A stretch of DNA of 64,000 bases from an uncultured Aquimarina sp. (GCA_947497175.1 CANMFM010000006.1:372001-436000), one strand, 5' to 3'; numbered from the stretch's first letter, positions 26,677-35,037 are shown. Notes: generated from the sequence alone by a model not told the origin. Made by a program: numbers and translations.

Positions 26677-27315
26677 TCAATTATCAACGGACAACAGTTT
26701 TTTAAATTCTTTTAATTCTTCAATGTTTTTTAATCCTGGTTGGATCTCAAATTTACTATTTACATCAATACCATAAATGGGTAAATTGGTGTCTAGTATA
26801 GCTTTTACGTTGTTAATTTCATCGATACCAATACCACCACTTAGAATAAACGGAGTGGCAGAGGTGTATTCTTTAAGAACATTCCAGTTAAATGTATATC
26901 CATTACCTCCTTTTTCTTTTCCTTTGGTATCAAAAAGAAAATAATCTACAACATTTTCATAGGGGGATAACCGATTAAAATCAAAGGTATCTTTAATTGA
27001 GAATACTTTCCATACCTCTACAGGTTCTATGTAATGTTCTAAACGTGATTTTAAATCTTTACAATACTCAGCGGTTTCATTTCCATGTAATTGCACTGCC
27101 TTAAATTTATGTTGACCTACTTTTTCAATAATAAAGTCAATCGAAGCATCAACAAACACACCTGTTTTTTTTATGCTTTCTGGTAACTCTGGAATTTCGG
27201 TATTAAAATTTCTGGGAGATTTATCATAGAAAATAAAACCCAGATAATCGGGCAGTAGACTCGCTACATTCTTCATGTTTTCTTGATATTTCATTCCGCA
27301 GACTTTCAGCTTCAT
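26677..27315 (-). CDS. trpF: Phosphoribosylanthranilate isomerase
   Basis: 212 residues. KVCGMKYQENM at the N-terminus holds the catalytic Cys; LGFIFYDKSPRNF, VGVFVD-type GVFVDAS, VQLHGNE, FDTKGKEKGGNGYTFNW and LSGGIGIDEI follow. The enzyme makes CdRP, the third step of the pathway. ATGA overlap with trpC indicates translational coupling. A monofunctional TrpF, not fused to TrpC as in enteric bacteria. Confidence 0.96.
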   Translation of the reverse strand: MKLKVCGMKYQENMKNVASLLPDYLGFIFYDKSPRNFNTEIPELPESIKKTGVFVDASIDFIIEKVGQHKFKAVQLHGNETAEYCKDLKSRLEHYIEPVEVWKVFSIKDTFDFNRLSPYENVVDYFLFDTKGKEKGGNGYTFNWNVLKEYTSATPFILSGGIGIDEINNVKAILDTNLPIYGIDVNSKFEIQPGLKNIEELKEFKKLLSVDN

Positions 27316-28097
27316 GACTTTAGTTTTTTTATAAATTCAACGGCGCTTGCTCCGGGGTTTTCTGTTTTCATAAAGTTTTCACCAATAAGGAAGCCTTTAT
27401 ATCCATATTTTTTTAAATCTTGTATAGCTTCAATACTGCTAATCCCGCTTTCTGAAACTTTTACAAATTCATCCGGAATTTCTGCGCTTAACGATTTACT
27501 AATCTCTGTGCTTACTTCAAAAGTTTTTAGATTTCGGTTATTCACCCCTAGCATATCCAAAGAAGGCATAATTGATTTTTCTAACTCTTTATGGTTATGT
27601 ACTTCAAGTAAAACATCCAGAGATAGACTCTTTGCGAATTCTGATAAGGATTTGATTTGATCTCGACTTAGAACCGCTGCAATCAGAAGGATAACATCTG
27701 CTCCATAGGCTTTGGCTTCTAATACCTGGTATTCATCAATAATAAACTCTTTTCGTAGTAATGGCATTTGCACTGTTGCTCTGGCTAATACAAGATCATC
27801 TAAAGATCCTCCAAAATATTTACCATCGGTTAGTACAGACATGCCACAAGCTCCTGCCGTTTCATAGTCTAAAGCAACATCTTGTATGCTTACTTTTTGG
27901 TTAATTACGGCTTTTGAAGGAGATCTGCGTTTGTGCTCTGCAATGATACCGGTATTGCTACTGCGTAAAGCCTTGGCCAATGAGGTTGTCTTGCGATCAA
28001 ATAATACAGACTCTTCTAATTGTTTAACCGGGATCAACCCTTTTTTGAGGTCTACTTCTTTATGCTTATCGGCTATTATTTTATCTAATATGTTCAT
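27312..28097 (-). CDS. trpC: Indole-3-glycerol phosphate synthase
   Basis: 261 residues from ATG 28097 (MNILDKIIADKHKEV), which fits family length; an ATG at 28121 would add eight residues. Motifs: IIAEHKRRSPSKAVI (catalytic Lys), SVLTDGKYFGGSLDDL, PLLRKEFIIDEYQVLEAKAYGADVILLI, LEVHNHKEL, GVNNRNLKTFEV, SESGI. It closes CdRP to indole glycerol phosphate. Overlaps trpF by four bases. Confidence 0.96.
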   Translation of the reverse strand: MNILDKIIADKHKEVDLKKGLIPVKQLEESVLFDRKTTSLAKALRSSNTGIIAEHKRRSPSKAVINQKVSIQDVALDYETAGACGMSVLTDGKYFGGSLDDLVLARATVQMPLLRKEFIIDEYQVLEAKAYGADVILLIAAVLSRDQIKSLSEFAKSLSLDVLLEVHNHKELEKSIMPSLDMLGVNNRNLKTFEVSTEISKSLSAEIPDEFVKVSESGISSIEAIQDLKKYGYKGFLIGENFMKTENPGASAVEFIKKLKS

Positions 28098-28185
28098 ATT
28101 TTTAATTTGTTTACTCTTCATGAATTAGAGGAGTAATACGCGGTTTTTTTTCTCATTCTAACCTTCTCTTCAGGTAAAGGGATTT

Positions 28186-29181
28186 TTAATTTTTACTAAG
28201 CTCCTGTACTTTTTTCAAAGCTTCTAATCCTTTTCCGGATAATAGCGATTCTTTTGCTTTTTCGAATCCTTGTTTTGGTGTTACTCCTTCTACAGTAGCG
28301 ATTGCCATACCTGCATTGGCACAAATTACATTATTTTGTGCCTGGGAACCTCTGCCGCTAAGGATATTCATAAAAATATGTGCTGATTCTGAAATAGAGC
28401 TACCGCCTTTGATTTCTTCTTGTTTCAGAGTAGAAACGCCAAAATCTCCAGGGCTTAGCATACCTTCTGTGTTATTCGAAATAGTTTTGGTGTTCCCGGT
28501 AAGCGAAATCTCATCGTATCCATCCAGAGCATGAATGATGGTAAAGTTCTTATCTGTATTTTGATATAAATAGCCATACATTCTGGCGAGTTCGAGGTTA
28601 AACACTCCTACAATTTGGTTTTTAGGAAAAGCCGGATTTACCATCGGCCCCAGCATATTAAAAAAGGTTTTAACTCCCAGTTCTCTTCGAATTGGTGCTA
28701 CATTCTTCATAGCCGGATGAAATAGGGGGGCGTGTAAGACACAAATACCGGCTTTATCAATACTTCGTTTTAAAAAATCTTTATCGTTGCTAAATTTGAT
28801 GCCAAGATGTTCCATCACATTAGAACTACCACATGTTGATGAAACCCCATAATTACCATGCTTGGTAACTTTGATCCCGGCTCCTGCAGATACAAAAGAG
28901 GATAATGTCGAAATATTAAAAGTGTCTTTTCCGTCTCCGCCGGTTCCGCAAAGGTCAATAGGGTTGTATTCGCTTAGATCTATAGCAACGCAAAGTTCTA
29001 GCAGTGCATCTCTAAATCCTTCGAGTTCTTCGACAGTGATGCTGCGCATCATATATACGGTAAGAAAAGATGCGATTTGACTTTGGTTATATGCTCCTTT
29101 AGAAATATTCACCAAAACATTTTTGGCCTCTTCCTTAGAGATGGTTTCATGATTGATTAATCGATTGAGTAAGTTTTTCAT
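28186..29181 (-). CDS. trpD: Anthranilate phosphoribosyltransferase
   Basis: 331 residues. DLCGTGGDGKDTFNISTLSSFVSAGAGIKVTKHGNYGVSSTCGSSNVMEHLG is the PRPP and anthranilate site. In the last part GNYGVSS replaces the more usual GNRAVSS, a conservative family variant. FFNMLGPMVNPAFPKNQIVGVF and HALDGYDEISLTG follow. Second step of the pathway. Free-standing, not fused to TrpG. Confidence 0.96.
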   Translation of the reverse strand: MKNLLNRLINHETISKEEAKNVLVNISKGAYNQSQIASFLTVYMMRSITVEELEGFRDALLELCVAIDLSEYNPIDLCGTGGDGKDTFNISTLSSFVSAGAGIKVTKHGNYGVSSTCGSSNVMEHLGIKFSNDKDFLKRSIDKAGICVLHAPLFHPAMKNVAPIRRELGVKTFFNMLGPMVNPAFPKNQIVGVFNLELARMYGYLYQNTDKNFTIIHALDGYDEISLTGNTKTISNNTEGMLSPGDFGVSTLKQEEIKGGSSISESAHIFMNILSGRGSQAQNNVICANAGMAIATVEGVTPKQGFEKAKESLLSGKGLEALKKVQELSKN

Positions 29182-29269
29182 AGGTTCTTTATCCTAATCT
29201 TCTCGTTAAAAATGGAAAGAAGAGGTGTGGATTTTTTTAATTATTACTTAATATCATTTTCTTATAGAG

Positions 29270-29845
29270 TCAATTGTTGATCCAATTTTGTAACATTTTC
29301 TTTCCGTCTGGAGTCAATACTGATTCGGGATGAAATTGTACTCCGCGTACATCTAATTCTTTATGTCTCAAAGACATAATTTGTCCGTTTTTATCATACG
29401 ATGTTACTTCTAGGCACTCTGGAAGATCTTTCTCTGCAACGACCCAAGAGTGATATCTCCCTACATCAAAGGTATTATTAAGACCATCAAAAAGAGGTTC
29501 GTTGTTTACACAAAGGCTTACGTTTGTTGCTACACCGTGGTATACTTCGTCAAGATTGATTAGACTTCCTCCAAAAACTTCTCCTATGGCTTGCTGGCCC
29601 AAACACACTCCAAAAATACTTTTGGTAGCAGCATACGATTTAATAATATCTTTTAAAAGTCCAGCTTCATCGGGGATTCCTGGTCCTGGCGAGAGTAATA
29701 TTTTTTGGTATTGTTCGATATCCTCTAATCGTAGTTGATCATTTCGTTTTACGACAACTTCACAGCCCAAATCTTCTAAATAATGGACTAGATTATACAC
29801 AAATGAGTCGTAGTTATCTATTACTAATACTTTTTTGTTCATCAT
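29270..29845 (-). CDS. trpG: Anthranilate synthase component II (glutamine amidotransferase)
   Basis: 191 residues from ATG 29845; the ATG at 29842 is equally likely, while the upstream TTG (29857) looks spurious. Class I amidotransferase triad: nucleophile Cys in FGVCLGQQAIGEVFGG, and His/Glu in GVQFHPES. SPGPGIPDEAG is the oxyanion region. It supplies ammonia to TrpE. The 140 bases between it and trpE hold a dispersed repeat copy. Confidence 0.96.
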   Translation of the reverse strand: MMNKKVLVIDNYDSFVYNLVHYLEDLGCEVVVKRNDQLRLEDIEQYQKILLSPGPGIPDEAGLLKDIIKSYAATKSIFGVCLGQQAIGEVFGGSLINLDEVYHGVATNVSLCVNNEPLFDGLNNTFDVGRYHSWVVAEKDLPECLEVTSYDKNGQIMSLRHKELDVRGVQFHPESVLTPDGKKMLQNWINN

Positions 29846-29920
29846 TTTTAGTTTCAAGGTCCCAGATTTTCTAAATTTCTGAGTATTATTTTGCTTTGCT
29901 GCTTCTTGACATTATGTATT

Positions 29921-29982
29921 GTGTTAGGGATTGAGGCTGGCTACCGCGTAGCGCCGAAAGCCCGACCCAAAGGGTAACACCC
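29921..29982 (-). repeat. Dispersed structured repeat, copy B, inside the trp operon
   Basis: On the minus strand it reads GGGTGTTACCCTTTGGGTCG, continues GGCTTTCGGC, a small hairpin (GCTAC / GTAGC) and ends AATCCCTAACAC. GTGTTA and TAACAC form terminal inverted repeats. It shares the GGGTCGGGCT core and the ATCCCTnAC ending with copy A (22838-22957) but has a much shorter central hairpin. It lies between trpE and trpG and would be transcribed with them. Confidence 0.78.
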
Positions 29983-29988
29983 TATTAT

Positions 29989-31386
29989 TCATATTTCTTC
30001 TGCCAATTTTAATGCTTTGGTTAATGCGCCTAATTTATTATATACTTCTTGTAATTCATTTTCTTCATTTGATTCGTTTACTAACCCGGCCCCGGCTTGC
30101 CAATGTAATTGATGATTTTTGCTCAGAAATGTGCGAATCATAATGGCATGATTAAAGTTACCCGAGAAATCCATAAAACCGATGGCTCCACCATAAAAAT
30201 CACGATTTATGGTTTCATATTTTTCAATAAGTTGCATGGCCATATGTTTTGGTGCACCGCTTAAGGTTCCTGCCGGAAAGGTATCTGCGACAACCTGCAT
30301 CGTGCTGGTGTTCTTATGTTTTTTACCAGTTACTTTACTAACCAGATGAATAACATGAGAGTAAAACTGAATCTCGCGATACGTCTCTACATTTACATTA
30401 CTGCCATTTCGGCTCAGGTCATTGCGAGCTAAATCAACTAACATTACATGTTCTGCATTTTCTTTTTCGTCTATAGCCAATTTTTTAGCAAGTTCTGCAT
30501 CTTGTTCATCATTACCAGTGCGTTTAAATGTACCTGCAATAGGATGAATTTCGGCAATATCATCTTTGACCACTAATTGCGCTTCTGGAGAGCTGCCAAA
30601 AATTTTAAAATCCCCATAATCAAAATAAAACAAATAAGGTGAAGGATTAATACTTCGTAAGGCTCTATAGACATTAAACTCATCTCCCTTAAATTTTTGG
30701 GAGAATCTTTTGGATAGCACAAGTTGAAAAACATCCCCTCGTTGGCAATGCTTTTTTGCTAGCGAAACATGTTTTTTATATTGCTCGTCATCAAGGTTTG
30801 AGGTTGTATCTCCAATCGTAGAGAAATTATAAGAAGCAAAATTCTTAACATTAAGTAAAGATTCGATTTCGGCAATATTACTATCAGATTCAAAGCAATG
30901 TGCAAATATATAGGCTTCGTTATTAAAATGATTGATAGCGATAATATTTTGATATACTGCATATTGCATATCAGGAATATCTAAAGCGCCTTCTTTTTTG
31001 GTGATCGAAATGTCTTCAAAATAACGAACGGCATCATAAGAAATATACCCAAAAAGCCCGTTGTTAATAAATTTAAAATCACTTTTTGAGGTTTCAAACT
31101 GCTCACCGAAATGTTCAATAACCTCTGGGATCTTGGTTTCTGGGGTAATTGAGATTTTGGTATTGCTTTTGTCAGGAAAGGATTGATAAATAGTCTCGTT
31201 CTCAATTTTGATATGAGCAATGGGGTTAAAACAAATATAAGAGAAACTATTCTCGGTCCCCCTATAATCACTACTTTCTAACAGAAGACTGTTAGGGTAG
31301 CGATCTCTTATTTTTAGATAAACACTCACAGGGGTAATTGTATCTGCTAGTATTTGTTTATGATGTGTGGTCAGTGTGTAACTCAT
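29989..31386 (-). CDS. trpE: Anthranilate synthase component I
   Basis: 465 residues from ATG 31386 (MSYTLTTHHKQ). A longer frame to 31455 begins at a TTG inside the terminator stem and is rejected. The N-terminal LLLESSDY is the tryptophan feedback site (LLES type). The C-terminal chorismate domain has DVFQLVLSKRFSQKF, IHPIAGTFKRTG, DEKENAEHVMLVDLARNDLSR, DTFPAGTLSGAPKHMAMQLIE and GGAIGFMDFSGN. It converts chorismate with ammonia to anthranilate. First structural gene of the operon, behind an attenuator. Confidence 0.97.
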   Translation of the reverse strand: MSYTLTTHHKQILADTITPVSVYLKIRDRYPNSLLLESSDYRGTENSFSYICFNPIAHIKIENETIYQSFPDKSNTKISITPETKIPEVIEHFGEQFETSKSDFKFINNGLFGYISYDAVRYFEDISITKKEGALDIPDMQYAVYQNIIAINHFNNEAYIFAHCFESDSNIAEIESLLNVKNFASYNFSTIGDTTSNLDDEQYKKHVSLAKKHCQRGDVFQLVLSKRFSQKFKGDEFNVYRALRSINPSPYLFYFDYGDFKIFGSSPEAQLVVKDDIAEIHPIAGTFKRTGNDEQDAELAKKLAIDEKENAEHVMLVDLARNDLSRNGSNVNVETYREIQFYSHVIHLVSKVTGKKHKNTSTMQVVADTFPAGTLSGAPKHMAMQLIEKYETINRDFYGGAIGFMDFSGNFNHAIMIRTFLSKNHQLHWQAGAGLVNESNEENELQEVYNKLGALTKALKLAEEI

Positions 31387-31433
31387 ATTTATATTTTTAA
31401 TTCTTTCTCTTTTTTTTAATAGATAACAAAAAA

Positions 31434-31461
31434 AAGGCTTGTCGTGATTTGACAAGCCTTT
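31434..31461 (-). terminator. trp operon attenuator terminator
   Basis: On the minus strand: AAGGCTTGTC, 7-base loop, GACAAGCCTT, then T8. It lies after the leader peptide stop and about 40 bases before trpE, the position of an attenuator. A second small hairpin (TCTCA...TGAGA around ACGA/TCGT) covers the end of the leader peptide and could be the pause structure. A competing antiterminator stem was not clearly found. Confidence 0.88.
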
Positions 31462-31488
31462 GTATGTTTATTTAACACAATATAGGAT

Positions 31489-31551
31489 CTATCTCACGAA
31501 ACTTTCGTTTTGAGAAGACCACCACCAAATATTTGTTAAGATAATATTCAT
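31489..31551 (-). CDS. trpL: Tryptophan operon leader peptide with three adjacent Trp codons
   Basis: 20 residues, starting MNIILTNI, then WWW at codons 9-11 (TGGTGGTGG at 31527-31519), then SSQNESFVR and TAG. It lies between a -7 element and a rho-independent terminator upstream of trpE, the classical layout of ribosome-mediated attenuation: when charged Trp-tRNA is scarce the ribosome stalls on WWW and the terminator is prevented. Too short for usual gene calling. Confidence 0.9.
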   Translation of the reverse strand: MNIILTNIWWWSSQNESFVR

Positions 31552-31568
31552 AATTTCAATACTTGATT

Positions 31569-31576
31569 CAAATATA
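31569..31576 (-). promoter_or_regulatory. -7 element of the trp operon
   Basis: TATATTTG on the minus strand, exact TAnnTTTG, with TTG 21 bases upstream. The predicted start leaves about 10 bases before the leader peptide ATG. Confidence 0.7.
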
Positions 31577-31607
31577 TAAATTAATTATAATTCTAAACAA
31601 CAAAAAA

Positions 31608-32168
31608 TTACATTTTTAAATTTACAGCTAATTCGAATTCGTCGCTTATTGCTTTATCTCCTAAATTATCAAAGAAACTACCCGATCCATATTTAATATC
31701 GTACTTTGTTCTGTCTACCATTAATGTAGTAGAAGCGGCATCTCCATTCATCATTAAATCGAACTGGATTGGATTTGTTTTTCCTTTAATCGTAAGGTCA
31801 CCAGCCATTTTATAGCCTTTATCTGTTTTTTTAGCTTTTGTGACTACAAGTTTAGCGGTTTTATGTTTTTCTATACCAAAGAAATCATCAGAGCTAAGGT
31901 GTCCTTCTAACTTTTCTTTTCCTTTTCCGGCTTCTAAGTCGGTTACTTTTAAAGAAGTCATATCGACAATAAACTCTCCTCCGGTAATGTTTTCTCCTTC
32001 AAAGACAAGAAATCCTTCTGATAGTTTTAGTGTTCCAGTATGTTGTCCTGTAACTTTTTTTCCTGTCCAATTAATTGTTCCCTCTTTAACTTCTTTTTTT
32101 TGAGCTAAAACAGAAGTTGAAGCGATAACGGCAATTGCCAGGATTAATGATTTAAGTTTAGTTTTCAT
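31608..32168 (-). CDS. YceI family exported protein
   Basis: 186 residues. Signal peptide 1-22 (ends SVLAQ). YceI lipocalin-like pattern: EGTINWTGKKVTGQHTGTLKLSEG, GGEFIVDMTSLKVTDL, HLSSDDFFGIEKHKTAKLVVTKA, GDLTIKGKTNPIQFDL. The fold binds isoprenoid-type hydrophobic ligands in a periplasmic barrel. Precise role unknown. It follows the MarR gene by 26 bases and is probably co-transcribed with it. Confidence 0.93.
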   Translation of the reverse strand: MKTKLKSLILAIAVIASTSVLAQKKEVKEGTINWTGKKVTGQHTGTLKLSEGFLVFEGENITGGEFIVDMTSLKVTDLEAGKGKEKLEGHLSSDDFFGIEKHKTAKLVVTKAKKTDKGYKMAGDLTIKGKTNPIQFDLMMNGDAASTTLMVDRTKYDIKYGSGSFFDNLGDKAISDEFELAVNLKM

Positions 32169-32194
32169 GATTTTATAATTAAATAGTTAATGAT

Positions 32195-32647
32195 TTACGT
32201 TCTTAGTTTATTCAATAATTCATTCAAAAGGTTCAAATCTTCTCTAGATAGATTCCTGGTTATTCTATTTTCAAAATCAGTCATAACCGGACTAACTTTT
32301 TTAAGAAAATCTTTACCTTCTTCTGTAATAGAAATTTCCACTTTTCTTCTATTAGACTTACAAATAATTCTTTTTACATACCCCTTACGTATTAGTTTGT
32401 CAACGAGTCGTGTGGTATTGCTCATTTTGCTAACCATTCTTTCTTGTATAGTAGAAAGATTTGCCGGTTTATCTTTTTGACCTTGTAAAATTCGAAGTAC
32501 ATTAAACTGTGGTAAGGATATATCATATGCTTTAAGTTCAATATTAATTTTATCCATTACCCAGTTTTCTGTATATAACAGATTTACTATAGCCCTTCTG
32601 GATAGAGGAAGTTCGACTTCGGTTTTTATGATATCTTCTATTTTCAA
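32195..32647 (-). CDS. MarR family transcriptional regulator
   Basis: 150 residues. Winged helix: LPQFNVLRILQGQKDKPANLSTIQERMVSKMSNTTRLVDKLIRKGYVKRIICKSNRRKVEISITEEGK, with recognition helix around SNTTRLVDKL and the wing KSNRRKVEIS. MarR proteins usually repress their own operon and release DNA on binding a small ligand or oxidation. YceI directly downstream is the likely target. Confidence 0.92.
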   Translation of the reverse strand: MKIEDIIKTEVELPLSRRAIVNLLYTENWVMDKINIELKAYDISLPQFNVLRILQGQKDKPANLSTIQERMVSKMSNTTRLVDKLIRKGYVKRIICKSNRRKVEISITEEGKDFLKKVSPVMTDFENRITRNLSREDLNLLNELLNKLRT

Positions 32648-32884
32648 TTGTAACTACAATATTTGTATATACAAATGTATTCGATTTTGTTTTTTTAAAA
32701 TTATAAATTGATATTAATTCTTTGTTAAAGTTAGTTTTTGGGTAAGGTTAAATAGTAATATTGTCAATAAATATCATGTGGCTTGCTGTGATATTTGTAA
32801 AAAAAATCTAAAATATTAAAGTAATGCCTATAAAGCTTGTTAATTTTCTTTTTCTTATTTATCAGTTTTAATAAATTAGTGAGT

Positions 32885-33406
32885 ATGTCAAAATGGATGA
32901 TTTATATTGTTTTAGTGTTACTTTTTGTAAATTGTAAAGGGGAACAAAAAATTGCACTCGACGCTACCGATGTTTTTAAAAGTGAAGGTGTAGAAATACC
33001 TATATATGATTTTAAAAGCTTTGAACCGATATTAAAAATTAACGACGGAAAGACTAGAATAATTAATTTCTGGGCAACATGGTGTAAGCCCTGCGTTGCA
33101 GAGTTGCCTTATTTTGAATTGATCAATAACAGATATCCTGATAGTGAAGTAGAGGTTATCTTGGTTAGTTTAGATTTGCCTCGTCATATAGAAGGTAAGC
33201 TGATTCCATTTGTGAAAAAACAAAAAATTGAAAGCAAAGTTATTTTATTGGATGATCCAGATGCCAATAGCTGGATTCCTAAAGTGAGTAAAGAATGGTC
33301 TGGTTCTATACCGGCAACTATAATATATAAAGGAAGTACGAGTAAATTTTACGAACGGTCTTTCACTTATAATGAGTTGGAAAAAGAGTTAAAAAAAATA
33401 CTTTAG
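32885..33406 (+). CDS. TlpA-like thioredoxin-fold lipoprotein
   Basis: 173 residues from ATG 32885 (MSKWMIYIVLVLLFVNC). A longer frame from 32837 begins at TTG and would put a second hydrophobic run before the signal, so it is rejected. Lipobox FVNC. Redox motif WATWCKPC, followed by VAELPYFELI; the cis-proline is in SGSIPATIIY. Predicted periplasmic thiol-disulphide reductase/oxidase held in a membrane. Followed by another thioredoxin-fold gene after 29 bases. Confidence 0.92.
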   Translation: MSKWMIYIVLVLLFVNCKGEQKIALDATDVFKSEGVEIPIYDFKSFEPILKINDGKTRIINFWATWCKPCVAELPYFELINNRYPDSEVEVILVSLDLPRHIEGKLIPFVKKQKIESKVILLDDPDANSWIPKVSKEWSGSIPATIIYKGSTSKFYERSFTYNELEKELKKIL

Positions 33407-33435
33407 CATTAGATAAGAATACAATAATCAAGTAT

Positions 33436-34062
33436 ATGAAAACATTAAAAATATTAGTAGGATTGGCTTTTATAATCGCGATAAGCGCTTTTGCTATAGA
33501 TAAAGTTTCAGTTTCTAAAACTGATAAGGGTTATGCTATAGGTGATTTGGCTACAGATTTTGAGCTGAAAAATGTAGACAATACCATGGTGTCGCTAGCA
33601 GATTATACAGAAGCTAAGGGGTTTATAGTAATTTTTACTTGTAATCACTGCCCATACTCAGTTGCATATGAGGATAGGATTATTGAGTTGGATAATATGT
33701 TTAAACCCAAAGGATATCCGGTAATAGCCATAAATCCAAACAATCCAAAAGCATACCCAGATGATAGTTTTGAAAACATGAAAGTAAGAGCAAAAGAAAA
33801 AGGATTTACTTTTCCTTACTTGTTCGATGATGGGCAACTTATCTACCCCCAATATGGAGCTACCAAAACACCACATGTGTATGTGTTAGAAAAGACTCAA
33901 AATGGAAATGTTGTGAAATATATAGGAGCAATAGATAATAATTATAAAGATGCTTCTGCCGCAAATAAGAAGTATGTGCAAGATGCAGTGCATGCCTTAT
34001 TGAAAGGAGAAAAAGTTCCTGTAGAAATAACCAAAGCTATTGGTTGCAGCATAAAAGCATAA
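33436..34062 (+). CDS. Exported thioredoxin-fold protein with CNHC motif
   Basis: 208 residues. Signal sequence 1-20. Redoxin/AhpC-TSA pattern: GDLATDFELKNVDNTMVSLADY, then FTCNHCPYSVAYEDRI, whose CxxC (Cys-Asn-His-Cys) is unlike the WCGPC of thioredoxin, and TKTPHVYVL (cis-Pro). One further cysteine sits in the C-terminal IGCSIKA. The family occurs widely in Bacteroidota next to TlpA genes; substrate unknown. Probably co-transcribed with the upstream lipoprotein. Confidence 0.88.
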   Translation: MKTLKILVGLAFIIAISAFAIDKVSVSKTDKGYAIGDLATDFELKNVDNTMVSLADYTEAKGFIVIFTCNHCPYSVAYEDRIIELDNMFKPKGYPVIAINPNNPKAYPDDSFENMKVRAKEKGFTFPYLFDDGQLIYPQYGATKTPHVYVLEKTQNGNVVKYIGAIDNNYKDASAANKKYVQDAVHALLKGEKVPVEITKAIGCSIKA

Positions 34063-34125
34063 TTTTTTCAAAATTTTATATAAAATAAATGAAGGTATAA
34101 TTTTATACTATTCAGGAAGGACTCT

Positions 34126-34133
34126 TATATTTG
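34126..34133 (+). promoter_or_regulatory. -7 element of the rhodanese pair
   Basis: TATATTTG, exact TAnnTTTG, 50 bases before ATG 34183. The 120-base gap from the previous gene supports a separate transcript for the two rhodanese genes. Confidence 0.6.
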
Positions 34134-34182
34134 TGATAGAAATAATAATAGCAGTCCAATTTTAATATAAAATGTTTTATAA

Positions 34183-34497
34183 ATGGCAGAAGATATAACA
34201 CAAGAAGAATGGCAAGAGCGTATCGCTAATGACGATAAAGCAGTAATACTGGATGTGAGAACAGAAGAAGAGGTAGATGATGGATTTATACCTAATATGC
34301 TTAATATAGATATCAGAAAAGGGCAAGGGTTTCTGGATGAAGTTGAGAAATTAGATAAAAGTAAAAATTACTATGTATATTGTCGTTCTGGAGCGCGTAG
34401 TGCACAGGCGTGTACTCTAATGAGCCAGATGGGATTTGAGACTACCTACAATTTGATAGGCGGTTTTATGGATTGGGATGGCGAAACAGCAGAATAA
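34183..34497 (+). CDS. Cytoplasmic rhodanese-like protein
   Basis: 104 residues, one rhodanese domain: VILDVRTEEEVDDGFIPNMLNIDI and the active loop CRSGARSAQAC with catalytic Cys. Single-domain sulfurtransferases carry persulfide sulfur. No signal peptide. The next gene, an exported paralogue, begins 12 bases after this stop. Confidence 0.92.
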   Translation: MAEDITQEEWQERIANDDKAVILDVRTEEEVDDGFIPNMLNIDIRKGQGFLDEVEKLDKSKNYYVYCRSGARSAQACTLMSQMGFETTYNLIGGFMDWDGETAE

Positions 34498-34508
34498 TTC
34501 AGTGTCAT

Positions 34509-34904
34509 ATGAAATTAACATCTTTTTTATTACTATCCTTTCTTTTTTTAACAACATATAGTTGTAAAGAAACAAACAATAATGCAACAATTGAGCTTAT
34601 CACTGTTGAAGAGATGGATTCTCTATTAGATATAAGTAAAGTGCAATTGATCGATGTGAGAACACCCGAAGAATATGCAGAGGGGCATATAGATGGCGCG
34701 GTTAATATTGATTTTAGAGATAAAAACTTTGAGGCTCTTGTTGCCAAAGTTGATAAGTCAAAGCCAGTAGCGGTGTATTGTGGTCGCGGAGGCAGAAGTG
34801 GTAAATGTTCTTCATATATGAAAAAAGCAGGTTTTACCAAGATTTACGACCTTGATGGAGGGTTGACCGAATGGAAATTTAAAGGCAAGAAAGTCGTTAA
34901 ATAG
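34509..34904 (+). CDS. Rhodanese-like lipoprotein
   Basis: 131 residues from ATG 34509 (MKLTSFLLLSFLFLTTYSC). The frame can be read further back to 34473 but that would overlap the previous gene and mask the signal. Lipobox TYSC. Rhodanese domain: VQLIDVRTPEEYAEGHIDGAVNIDF and active loop CGRGGRSGKC. Predicted periplasm-facing sulfurtransferase. Together with the cytoplasmic one it gives a pair on both sides of the membrane. Confidence 0.9.
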   Translation: MKLTSFLLLSFLFLTTYSCKETNNNATIELITVEEMDSLLDISKVQLIDVRTPEEYAEGHIDGAVNIDFRDKNFEALVAKVDKSKPVAVYCGRGGRSGKCSSYMKKAGFTKIYDLDGGLTEWKFKGKKVVK

Positions 34905-34928
34905 CGAACGGTAATACATATATAAAAA

Positions 34929-34950
34929 AAGCTTCTCATTAGAGAGGCTT
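34929..34950 (+). terminator. Terminator after the rhodanese pair
   Basis: AAGCTTCTC / GAGAGGCTT with loop ATTA (one G-T pair), then a seven-T run. Confidence 0.9.
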
Positions 34951-35010
34951 TTTTTATTTTTTATACCCAGAGTTTATATAGTTTTGTTAATATTGTTTAA
35001 CTAATAAGTG

Positions 35011-35027
35011 AAATTGTTAAACAATTT
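35011..35027. promoter_or_regulatory. Putative operator upstream of folE
   Basis: AAATTGTTAAACAATTT is a perfect 17-base palindrome (8+1+8) just before the -7 element. Related half-sites lie upstream: TTGTTAA at 34984-34990 and TGTTTAAC ending at 35001. The same core TTGTTAAACAA occurs at 43098-43108 before the photolyase operon. Confidence 0.7.
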
Positions 35028-35029
35028 TG

Positions 35030-35037
35030 TAGATTTG
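35030..35037 (+). promoter_or_regulatory. -7 element of folE
   Basis: TAGATTTG matches TAnnTTTG exactly, 24 bases before the ATG. No TTG at the expected -33 place; the palindrome occupies the spacer, which suggests activator- or repressor-dependent use. Confidence 0.6.

Noticed and set aside
26623-26700. Hairpin between trpF and trpB
   Set aside because: The apparent inverted repeat is imperfect, lacks a T run and overlaps the trpF end, so a terminator call is not supported.
31387-31455. N-terminal extension of trpE from a TTG codon
   Set aside because: The TTG lies in the attenuator stem and the extension has no family match; ATG 31386 gives the standard start.
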